Below, in pieces: positions 10,150-19,889 of a stretch of 64,000 nt of DNA. The stretch's first letter is position 1, and each line of letters starts with the position of its first letter. Source of the stretch: Branchipolynoe longqiensis (Eukaryota; Annelida; Polychaeta; Phyllodocida; Polynoidae); NCBI GenBank assembly GCA_030323885.1, contig CM059191.1:1116001-1180000 (forward strand). The letters are read 5' to 3'. The position numbers were made by a program, and so were the translations under genes. The notes below the pieces were generated by a model, which was given only the letters and a program-made list of their open reading frames with translations, made no database searches and was not told the DNA's origin.

Positions 10150-11140
10150 CAATCAATGGGTGTCGTCTTCTCAAAGAAGGTTGGCTGCAATGGACCTCCA
10201 TCTCTTCCTGTCATTCGTTCCTCCCACGCATTCTGCATAGCTCATTGCTGTCCACTCCGTGATATTGTCCATCCATGTTGTTCTCCTTCTCCCTCTTGGT
10301 CTTTTCCCTTCTATCTTCCCTTCCAGTATTCTTCTCTGTGATTCCTGGTGTCGTATCATGTGGCCAAAGTATTTAATTTTTCTGTTTTTGATCGTTTGTA
10401 TTATCTGTCTCTTTATTTTCATTCTTGTTAGGACCTCCACGTTGCTTATCATTGCTGTCCATGGAATTTTTAACATTCTTCTGTATTGCCACATTTCAAA
10501 TGCCTCGAGCTTTGTTGTTATTGCTTTCTTCAAAGTCCATGTCTCACAGCAATATAAAAGTGTAGACCACACATAGCATTTTAGCAGTCGGAGTCTTGTT
10601 TTTATATTTATGTCTCTAGATGTTAGTACTTTCTGCATCTTTAGAAATGTTGTTTTGGCAATGTTTATTCCCCGTTTAATCTCTCTTTCACATCCGCCAT
10701 CACTAGTTATTAAATGGCCCAGATACACAAATGACTCTACCTGCTCCAAGATTACACCATTAACTTTTATCTCTGCTCTTGGTTTGTATTCCTTTCTGCT
10801 GACAACCATGGATTTTGTCTTCTTTACATTCATTTTGAGGCCACATCTCTCACTTTTTTCTTTTACTTCATCCACTATATCTTGTAGTCGATTTGACGTT
10901 AAGGCTAGCAGTGCTGTATCGTCTGCGTATCTTGTGTTATTGATATTTCCACCTCCAACATTTATTCCTATGATGTCATCTATTTCTCTGAAAATCATTT
11001 CCGTATAAATGTTGAAAAGACTAGGTGATAGAACACATCCTTGTCGCACTCCACATTTGATTTTCACTTCTGGTGTCAATGAGTCTCCAATTCTTACAGC
11101 AGCATACTGTTCCCAGTAGAGGTTGGCCACAAATGTCCAT
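10150..11140 (-). pseudogene. RTE-type LINE, 5'-truncated (reverse transcriptase C-terminal part)
   Basis: An open minus-strand frame of about 320 codons encodes the second half of a non-LTR reverse transcriptase: GVRQGCVLSPSLFNIY, the catalytic YADDTALLA, then YLGHLITSDGG, and a C-terminal tail with FGHMIRH and GKRPRGRRRTTWMDNI. That tail is characteristic of RTE-clade elements such as BovB. The endonuclease and first RT blocks are missing: the frame runs, still open, into 11141, where element 2 begins. The 3' end (about 10150) carries a short ATTG repeat tail, also RTE-like. Clade assignment is from motifs, not a tree. Confidence 0.8.
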
Positions 11141-11506
11141 ATTGCTGAGGCAATATGGGTAATTTGGGATAGAGGCGGACGCCCTCCCCCCCCGCCCCCC
11201 TTCCTACCGCCCTCTCCCTCCCCACCTAACTCCAGGCGGCGCCACTCTCACCTGCCTCGGTCCCCCTTATCTTCCTCCCTTCCCCCCCCCCCCCCTTCTC
11301 ACCTCCTCCCCTACCTCCAGGTGGCGCCACCATCGCCTCCGCTGGTGCCGCGGCTTGCTACCCTCCCCCCCCCCCCCCCCCCCCCTTCACTTCCGCCATC
11401 CCCAAACTCCTCCCACTTCCACGCCAGATGCCTGGCCGCTAACACCTCTTTCTCACGCCTCCTGGCTGCTCTCCACGACCTACCAAGCCCGCACTACTGC
11501 GACACC

Positions 11507-12719
11507 ATGCCAGCACGCAAATCAGCCCGACGGTCTACAACCACTGCCGCACCGACCGACGACGTCACACACACACCCCGGCAGAGAGGACGACCACGAT
11601 CCGTTGTGGTAAAACCCACAGCCGTAGCGGACGAGACAAGTGACGACGGAATGTCGGCGGTGGCGCAGATATCACTACTCCGTCAATCGGTCACGGACTC
11701 CATGAAACAGCAAGTTGAACTGGCACACACCATGTCGGAGCGGATTCAAGCCCTTGAAGCTGTTGGTACGAGTAAGCGCCCTAAGAGCAGCTCACCCGAC
11801 GGCAGGGCCGTCAAGCGACGCAAGAGGCGCGACATCACGGACTCACCCCGATCGCCGCCCACGCCACGTGCCCACTCACCACGCGGCAGCTCCCCACGCA
11901 CACGATCACCGAGGCCCGCGCCCGCAAGGAAAGGTATGACAGATCTGAGTCCCGAGAGCGGCCCAGACATCCAAGGTCCCGCCACGCACACCGAACGACC
12001 GCCACCTCCTCTAGCGAGGAGGACTGCCAACAACGGGACGTCATTGATGCCATCATCGGCGACACACGACAAACCAAACAAGGTAGGGCCCAACTCCTTC
12101 CCCACACTTATGTGATAAGAGATGAGAAAAAAGGGAAGGTAGGCTCCGGCGAGAGCACGTGGCATGAGTACCTGGCGGCCCTATCTCGCATGCGGAAAGA
12201 TCCAAAGGTAAAGCCCATCCTGGAGCACCAGGACGAGATGTTTGACATGGCGGCGGACTGGAGATGGGACACCTGCCTCGCATGGTCCGAGAAGGTTTTC
12301 GCCATGGTGGACGACGGCCGCCTCCCTAAAGGTTGGCGGGATGAGCAAGCCATCAAAGATCTACAACGGGCCGCCTGCCTGGGATCCGGAAAGAAGAAGA
12401 AAAACGGGCGGCACGGGGCCAGCAGACGAGAACCGACGAACAACACACAACGACGAACAGCACACCCTATAGACGCCCCGAATTCAACCACGACACAGAT
12501 GGCCGCCCCTGTCACAGGTGGAATTGGGGAACTGACTGTGGCTACACAGCCACCCACGGCACAGGCAGTGAGCGCCGGGCGCACGTGTGCGCTTGGTGCG
12601 TGAACAAATATAAAAAAGCCAACCCGCACAAGGAGCAAGATTGCAACAACAAGAAGCGCCAAAATGAAAGAAAAGCTGCGGCACTGGAGACTGACGAGTC
12701 CCAAACGGATTTTCAGTGA
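11507..12719 (+). pseudogene. gag-like ORF1 of element 2, frameshifted
   Basis: Begins with an ATG at 11507 in a basic, Ser/Pro/Arg-rich segment (MPARKSARRS...). A putative coiled stretch around SLLRQSVTDSMKQQVELAH lies near 11670. The frame stops at 12113-12115 and the conserved block resumes in another frame at 12112: HTYVIRDEKKGK, TWHEYLAALSRM, AWSEKVFAMVDDGRLPKGW. A second shift is needed near 12480 to reach the Cys/His cluster (CHRWNWGTDC, then HVCAWCVNKYKK), which ends at the TGA 12717-12719. The domain order matches ORF1 of element 1. Confidence 0.7.
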
Positions 12720-13730
12720 CGGGCCCCGGCGAGGCCGGAGAACGCGCCACCCACCCGATCGCACAGATGGACACAGAAACCGACACAGAAACCCCCAGCC
12801 GCCCTGTACTGCGGCTAATATCATCAACCCGCAGGATAGCCGATCAACCCACCACGTGTAGTACAGCACCCAACAGCACGGACACTACCACCCGAGGACG
12901 GAGCAACGCCCCACACACACCCCAGCGACTACTCCACCCCCCGCAGCACGAATGCTGGAACAGCCACAGGAACGCCCCACCGCCCTGCACTCCGGCTAAT
13001 ATCATCAACCCGCAGGATAGTCCATCAACCCACACCCTGGACCCTACCACAGAGCAGCATGGGCTCTGGCACTGGCACAGACCCAACCCGGATAGACGCG
13101 GATGGACGCCAATCTCCCGCCAAAACCAGCCACCACCTACAACCCGCCTCCCCTAACCCACGTGGGAAGGGACGCGTGCCCCGACACACCAACGGATTCT
13201 CCCGCCAAAAAGGGAGCGGCTCGCCACCCACAGACACACACGCCAGCAACCGCTCCCACCCCCCCCGACCACAGACACCGCCGCTCCCCTTCAGATGCCG
13301 CCGCCGACAGCCCATTAGTCGCCGTCGCTAACGACCAAACTAATGGCCATTGCGGTGCTCGCCCATCCGACACCTCCGAGGCGACCCCGGCCCAGGGCGG
13401 CCCCGTAACGGCCGCCCCACAGGACGCCCCCACAGGAAACGGCCTCATACCGGATGCCGAACTCTGCCTCGACCTCAACCCCCCCCCCTTCCCCACCACC
13501 CCTCCACCCCTGACCATCACCCTCCCACCCCCACCACCCAACCACACCCCTCAAACCCTCCCCCCACCCAACCCCGCTCACCACACCCATCCCACCACAC
13601 CCACACCTCCAGCCCACAGCCAGCCACGCCCCCCGACGACATGCCACTGCCACCACCGACGTCGTCGTCTGCTACGAACCAACCGACGCCACCATAGCGT
13701 GCATACGACCCCTCAGCACAAGCACCGCTG
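12720..13730 (+). other. Pro/His-rich low-complexity linker of element 2
   Basis: C-rich sequence between gag and RT of element 2. It contains two copies of a block with GGCTAATATCATCAACCCGC (about 12810 and 12990). It corresponds in position to the acidic N-terminal part of the element 1 RT frame, but similarity is not visible. Open frames on both strands here come from base composition. Confidence 0.5.
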
Positions 13731-13732
13731 TC

Positions 13733-15581
13733 ATGAGGAACGACAACGCCGCCGAGGACCCAGACGCTCTGCTCATATACCACGAGAAGGAGCACGCATC
13801 CGAGGACGTCGACGACATAACGGACGACCAGGAAGGCACCCCCTATAACCCCCCTTTCCTACAAGACCACCCTACACAGGATCTGGCCTACCTCCGCCCC
13901 TCTCGCATGGGGCAACGAGGTCTACAGGCATATATACGACCAGGTCAGGCTGACGGCACTCCCTAACCATGTCGTCGCACGCATACCGGTCCCCTCCGAT
14001 CTGAGGATCGACCGGTGGAGGGACCTATTGGCCGACTACCACGATAGCGAGCTGCTCGACTTCCTCGAGTTTGGGTGGCCGGCCGACTACATGGCTGACG
14101 CCCCCCTCCCGTCCCATCGACCGCCAATCACCAAGAAGATCCAGAACACCTCAAATGGATCAAGAAATACGTCACCGATGAGGCCGCACGCGGCGCCTTG
14201 CTGGGCCCCTTTGCCCACCCGCCCTTCGTACCCTGGGCGCAGACGAGCCCGATGATGACCCGGGCGAAGAAAAACACCGACGAACGCCGGGTCATCGTCG
14301 ACCTCAGTTACCCCAAGGGCGCGAGCGTGAATGCGGGCATCCGGAAAGGCCATTACCAGGGAAGGCCTGTCACCTATACCCTCCCCAATATCACCAACCT
14401 CACTGATGAGGTCACACGACTGGGCCGGGGAGCATACATATGGACTATTGACCTTGCCCGCGCTTACCGACAGCTGAGGACCTGCTCCTTGTCAGTCCCG
14501 CTCTTGGGCATCACCATCGACGACCAGACTTACTACGACATTGCTCCCCCCCTTCGGCTGCCGGACCTCCATGGCCTGTGCTCGCACCACCAACGCGGTG
14601 ACATACCTCCTCCGGCGCAAGGGCCACTTCACGCTCTGCTACCTCGACGACTTCGTCGGGGCGGCCAGCACAGAACATGAGGCCGTCGTTGCCTACCTTG
14701 ACGCCATCCACCTCGTGGCCGACCTCGGACTGGCCCTATCGCCTCACAAATGCGTCCCGCCCACACAGAAGACCGAGTGGCTGGGATTCGAGGTCGACAC
14801 AGACGATATGACGGTACGAATACCGACGGCCAAGCTCGACGAAGTCGTCGCCGAGTGCGCCAAATGGGTGCCGGGCACCAGAGCATCCAGGAAGGACCTC
14901 CAGCGCCTCATTGGTCGCCTCCAACACGTGGCCAAGTGCGTGCGACCCGCCAGGCGGTTCATGAACCGCATACTGGCGGCCCTAAGGAGCGCCCCATACA
15001 CCAGCAGGCACGCAGTAACCCACGAGATGACCCACGACATCGAGTGGTTTAAGGCATATGCCCACGCGTCCAACAGGGTCGTCCTTCTACGCCCCCCACC
15101 GAAGCACGACTGGGTAATAGAGTGTGACTCGTCCCTCCTCGCAGGCGGCGCACACTCCCCAGCCGGCTACCTCACCGAGGAGTACCAGCCCGGGTACCTG
15201 GCGGATGGACACAACATCGCCCAGCTCGAGGCCATAAACCTGGTCGTGGCCCTACATGCTCTTACACCACCCAACCCTCAGGATTACGCCATTGTCGTCA
15301 ACACCGACAACCAGGCCTCCCAAGTCGTCCTCGAATCGGGCGCTGGTAGGGACCCCACCCTATGTGCATGCGCCCGGGCGATATGGAGGTTTGCGGCCCT
15401 CAACTCCTGCGAGGTCCGTGTCGTCCACAAGCCTGGAGCTGAGATCGCCTTCGCCGATGCCCTCAGCAGAGCCCCTTTCGATCCAGCCTCGCGGCGGAGG
15501 GCGGCCCGGTTCGTGGACAACATGGACCTCGTCCGCATACGTGCCCACCATGACTCCTCCATTGTCGCCGACATTGACTAG
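13733..15581 (+). pseudogene. Reverse transcriptase-RNase H of element 2, frameshifted
   Basis: The N-terminal part (13733-14100) has LLADYHDSELLDFLEFGWP, matching element 1. After a frameshift near 14130, 14198-14560 encodes GALLGPFAHPPFVPW, VIVDLSYPKGASVNAG and DLARAYRQLRTCSLSVPLLG. A second shift near 14550 leads into 14541-15581: catalytic LCYLDDFVG, GRLQHVAKCVRPARRF, then RNase H with ECDSSLLAGGAHS, LEAINL, NTDNQAS and AFADALSR. The last 340 codons are uninterrupted. Position-by-position similarity to element 1 is clear. Confidence 0.85.
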
Positions 15582-15629
15582 CCTGGGAAGAGATACTAAT
15601 TTGCCTCTCTCTCCCCAGGCACACAACAA

Positions 15630-16569
15630 GACCACCATGACGTAGTCCACCTCTTCCGTGCTGGCCTCGCCCGTGGAACATGGCGAAACAAACACCTCCA
15701 GCTCAGGGTCTACCACAGGCACGCCCGGACACGAGACTACGACCCCTTGTCCCCGACCCAGATCGACATAGCATCATACCTCGCACACCTCCGCCTCCCT
15801 CACCTCACCTGGCGCCGTCATGAATTACCTCAGCGCGGCTCAGACCTGGGTGAGGCTCTGGAATGGCAGAACACGCAGCTTCGACTCCTACCTCATATCA
15901 GTAATCAAGCGCGGCGTCCTCCGGTCGTCCACCCACCTCCCTCGGCAGGCCCCGCCGCTCACCACCCACCACCTTCTCCACGTCGTCCGCTACTTCCCCC
16001 GGGGTGGCCCTCGCGCTAAGGTCCTGACATCCGCTCTCCTCATCGGCTACTTCTCACTGCTTCGGCAAGGGAACCTGCTCATAACCGGGCGCTCCGATGA
16101 TCCGGGCCACACCTTGAGACGCGGCGACGTACTGGATGACACAACCCACCTTACCATCAAGGTCCGATCCACCAAGACCTCCAGATCCATCGCCGACGCC
16201 TTCACCATCAGGATCCCCAGGATCCCCTCCTCCGACTGCTGCCCCGTACGCACCTGGCGGCGGTACGCGGCCAGCACGCCAGCTCTTCCCCTCGAACCGG
16301 CCTTCCTGACCCCGGACGGCGCACCACTCACCGTCCGGACACTCACCACCGCGCTTCGCGCTGCACTCCAACACACCGGGTGCCCGGACCCCAACACCTA
16401 CACCCTTCATAGCCTCCGACGAGGGGCCGCCCAGGCCTGTGCTGCAGCCGGCGCACCCCTTCAAGACGTCAGCGACCTCGGCCACTGGCGGTCCGCGGCC
16501 GTACACACCTACGTACCGGCCCGCGCCTTTACCGTGGCGACCCGGGCACTCTCAACACTATTTGGTTGA
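15630..16569 (+). pseudogene. Tyrosine recombinase of element 2, one frameshift
   Basis: Starts in the frame reading LFRAGLARGTWRNKHLQLRVY (from about 15645), equivalent to AGLAASTWRNKRNQ of element 1. It shifts frame around 15810 and continues in 15820-16569. The catalytic residues are all present: Arg in FSLLRQGNLL, HSLRRGAAQ, and GHWRSAAVHTYVP with His-Trp and the nucleophile Tyr. It ends STLFG then TGA, as element 1 ends SSLFG. Apart from the shift it would be a complete enzyme. Confidence 0.85.
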
Positions 16570-16788
16570 GGCCCGGGTCACCCCAGACTCTATCCATCTC
16601 GACTTTCGCCCCACTTACCTACCGAACATTACTTACTCATTATACTCATCACTTAATGATGACTCCTATTATCCTCTTGTCTATACATTGATTCCTTATA
16701 CTCATTACTTAACTTACTTGATTATCCCTTCACTTGATGCTTATACCTACATTGACCTCTTATCTAAACATTGATTCCTTATATTGAT

Positions 16789-16848
16789 CCCGTCCTGATA
16801 TGACCTTAGATGTTGCTAGGACGTAAAACAACAAACAAACAAACAAAC
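16789..16848 (+). mobile_element. 60-bp 5'-truncated SINE-1 with target duplication
   Basis: Only the last 60 bp of the SINE are present (CCCGTCCTGATATGACC to the (ACAA)n tail), flanked by a perfect 10-bp duplication TTATATTGAT at 16779-16788 and 16849-16858. This is the signature of LINE-machinery insertion with strong 5' truncation. Confidence 0.9.
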
Positions 16849-16984
16849 TTATATTGATTACTTACCTTACTTATTCATGTTCGCTTCACTTGTTCCTGAT
16901 TACCTACATTGACCTTCACTCTACATTGCTCATTACTACCTTTGATTAAAATTTCCATACTATACTTCCGCCTCTTGTTCTGAA

Positions 16985-17640
16985 TTATACTTAAGTTGTT
17001 ATAATAGCTTTATTAGAACCCCAGATATGATGCTTTAAAGGTGCAGAAATCAGACCCTCTTGCCTGTAGTAAGTAGCATTACAAAGTGTGAGAAAATTGT
17101 GACTCTTGACAAGAAAACCTGCACTGATTCAAAGTAATGCTACATTGTTCAAATCTTCTCGTGACATTCACAGATATATTTGCATAAATACACCATCACC
17201 AACAATTTAAAAAAAACAAAAACACCTTTTCGTGCACCACGATAAACGGCGTCTTCGACGCGACCGGCAAAGTTACAGAACGGAAAAACACTAGTGCGGA
17301 AATTCGGATCTCAATGAAACTTCAGATATTAATAGTTAAGACATTAAATAACTAGTCTACCTAAGGGAAAAAATGGTCTGCTAAAAAATGGCAAGAGTGT
17401 CATAATGTAGGCAAAGTTACCTTCAACTTCAGAAAGCTGGGTATCTGGCAATTCCTGTTGGATTTTAATCAGACAAAAACTAGAATCTGTCAAAATTAGT
17501 GTCCTTCAAAGTGGTACCATTTGTACCCTATTTTGAGCAGAGCTACTATCCTAAATCCGCATTTTCGCGAACGGCGAAAAAAGCAGCGCTGAAAAGTGAC
17601 GTCACAGCGCTAGTTTAGTGAGACCGGCAAGCGCGGAGGA
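16985..17640. other. Unannotated AT-rich spacer
   Basis: No gene and no repeat shared with the rest of the window was recognised. Confidence 0.4.
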
Positions 17641-17646
17641 TTTCCA

Positions 17647-18324
17647 GGTGCCTGCTACCTGTACATGAGCCGTACGCGTAGCCTAGCGATCTAAACGTAC
17701 GTGAGGATGTGCATGTATGTGTTTCGTGAGCGTGCAGGAGATCAGTCAAACCAATGACTTATAAAATTGATACGTGTGGCTTCCTAGCCTGGCTCTCGTC
17801 ATTAATAGGAGCGGGCAAGGACTGGTCAGCACAGTATCAGGATAATGTGCCTGTCTGTGTGGCATATCTGGTCAATTTAATAATAAATATTTCGAAGACA
17901 ACGTTTTTGTTATTGCGAGCCCGTGTGTTAGTGACATCCCTATTTGTCTGTCTGTCTATCTATCTGTAGCCAGGCACTTAGCATTAGTAGGATAGGGCAA
18001 GGACAGGTTGGCTCGGTGTCAGGATAATGTCATTGAGTGGGATATGAGGTCATGGTGCTGGCCGCCTGGTCTCCCACTGGGGTAGCACTATAAAAGTTGC
18101 CATGAGTGCGCAGTGCCACTAATCGGTACCCGTCCTTATATGACCTTAGATGTTGCCAGGATCTAAAACTCAAACAAACAAATAAAAAAACTAAACGCAT
18201 GGCTAATGTACGTGTAGCCACTGCCGCTAAAGACACGCCTGGAAATAAGGCGCATGCGCAGTAACAGTGCCATACGTTTAGACCGTCAGGCTATGCGTAG
18301 GCTCACGTATGCGTAGCCACTGCC
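17647..18324. mobile_element. Long-TIR MITE, Mutator-like, copy 3, split by SINE-1
   Basis: The left end has ATGAGCCGTACGCGTAGCC and the right end GCGTAGCCACTGCC, the inverted ends seen in the two copies at 2396 and 3140. SINE-1 sequence occupies about 17740-18185 inside it. No clear target duplication, so it is an older copy. Confidence 0.7.
17740..18185 (+). mobile_element. SINE-1 sequence inside a MITE (two overlapping fragments)
   Basis: 17740-17870 matches the SINE body from the ACCAATGACTTA block. 17968-18185 matches a second copy from GCCAGGCACTTAGCATTAG to the 3' AAACAAACAAATAAA tail. The 100 bp between are not SINE. Confidence 0.75.
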
Positions 18325-18577
18325 AAATAAAAGTACTTCTTCTTAGGGACTAACAATCCATACGGGACTCCCACAATTTCATAATTATTTTTAGCTTTTG
18401 CAATTTTACATGTTTACAAAAAAAAATGTAATCAATAAATGCATTCATTTGAAAATAAGTTGTATTTTTTCGGTTCAAATACCTTGCTATTAAAAGCCAT
18501 ATACTGTATATATTTTCAAGTTGTTTTTTAGTGTCGTGACCCAAGGTCTTGTTTTGGTATGCACTTTTGTGAGACCT

Positions 18578-18865
18578 GGGCCATGTTCAGGGTCCGTCTC
18601 CGAGACATCTCCGCGATGCTTTTTGGCTTATTTCCGTTCAGGGAGCGTCTCCGGGACGTCGCCCTTTTCAGATAGGAGACAAAAAGCATCTCGAAAATGG
18701 TTTCAGCCAATCAGAGTGTTTCTTTTTCATTGCAAATACATACAGATATGACACCGCCTATAGGGGCGGCCATTTTTGAGGCGACCAACTGCTTTTGCCG
18801 TTCAGACTAGCGTGACGTCAGGGATTTCCCCGAGACATCTCGGAGGCGTACCCTGAACGCGGCCC
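18578..18865. mobile_element. 288-bp MITE with GGGCC ends
   Basis: Inverted ends of about 37 bp: left GGGCCATGTTCAGGGTCCG, right the near reverse complement ending ACCCTGAACGCGGCCC. A further copy of the TTCAGGGAGCGTCTCCG motif lies inside at 18635. No convincing target duplication. Confidence 0.7.
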
Positions 18866-18869
18866 TGTT

Positions 18870-19770
18870 GTAACATTTTAACAAGGGCATTGAAGGGGCC
18901 TCCGAGATTGTTCTTTTATTGAAGGGGCCTCCCAGATTATTTTTAATGGCTTAGGGCCTCACCAAGTCTAAATCTGCTGCTGACACACGGCTTCAATACT
19001 ATTACCCTACCTTGGTTAATGTGAATAAATATATATTATGCATACCTGTCAGCACGTTATTTTAAGTCCTTGGTCTCTCCACAATCTCTAATTTACCTCT
19101 CCAAACAAACTGGAAGGGTATCGTGTACATTTGATAGGGTGTTTTAGTGTATATATAGTGATTTTATAATTCAAAACCAGACACAGGGAATTCTTTTTGG
19201 GCCGATATATTTATTATTTTTTAGCATTTATATATATTTTTGAAATTGACGACATGAGACAGCAGCTAGTGGGAAGATCACGGTCATACTCTCCAAGCAC
19301 ACCAGGCACACATCAAGCAATTTGATTTATACTCTCAGACAACAGGATATGGACCATCTAACTCTCAGCCCTATCAGAGAGAAGGTGGATAGATGGGATG
19401 GTGGGATGGTACTTCAAATATCACCCTCTGAACTCAACCAAGGGTCATCACAGCTCGGTGAAACAGTGAGGAATGATTTCAAATGGGCAGAGCGCCCGGA
19501 AGTCTACTATGGTCAGGGTTACCGAATGCTGTACTGTATTTGGTATCTAAGGTAAGCATCGCTATGGGGCCCGTGGTCAAGGCTTTGAATTATGCATGTT
19601 ACCGGCAACATGGACAATATTACCATTAGTATTTTTAATTTATCTGTGGTTCTTGAATGGGAAAGCAACAATGCATTCGAAATGGACATGTTTGGGATTT
19701 ATTTATGTTATTTCCAACGCAAAGGGGAAAAGAAGCTTGGTTGATTTAAATCATGTTTATTCCCTCCACC
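18870..19770. other. AT-rich region upstream of the first recognised RNF8 exon
   Basis: The exon that should carry the N-terminal strand of the FHA domain must lie upstream of 19776, but no convincing one was found. A frame at 19322-19555 ends near a GT donor, but its product does not resemble an FHA domain. Confidence 0.4.
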
Positions 19771-19775
19771 TGTAG

Positions 19776-19889
19776 ATCACGATGGGTCGCCAGGACTGCA
19801 ATGATTATGTTCTCGAGGAATCACCGGCAGTTTCGCGGAAACACGTCCTGTTGAAAAAGTCAGCAGCTGGATGGTTGATATCCGATGCG
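19776..19889 (+). CDS. RNF8: RNF8 exon: FHA domain, first part
   Basis: 38 codons, phase 0 at both ends, bordered by TGTAG and GTAGGT. Encodes ITMGRQDCNDYVLEE and AVSRKHVLLKK, the Gly-Arg and Ser-Arg-x-His signatures that contact phosphothreonine in FHA domains. Confidence 0.88.

Larger units (their letters stand above)
11141..16980 (+). mobile_element. DIRS-order tyrosine-recombinase retrotransposon, element 2
   Basis: GC-rich relative of element 1 with gag, RT/RNase H and tyrosine recombinase in the same order. Its left end starts ATTGCTGAGGCAATATGGG, and the following GGGTAATTTGG is shared with A1 of element 1, so 11141 is taken as the true left edge. After the recombinase stop (16569) comes a T/C-rich tract with many CTTAC and ATTGA words resembling region B of element 1. 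No second A copy or B2 was found, so the right end (about 16980) is approximate and the copy may be incomplete. Each coding frame carries frameshifts. A 60-bp SINE piece sits inside the tract. Confidence 0.8.

Noticed and set aside
13025..13966. Several long frames on both strands at 13025-13850
   Set aside because: The C-rich sequence lacks stops by composition; no conserved motif, and the real frames of element 2 lie before and after.
19322..19555. First RNF8 exon
   Set aside because: Although it ends near a GT, its product lacks any FHA-like sequence and the phase could not be confirmed.
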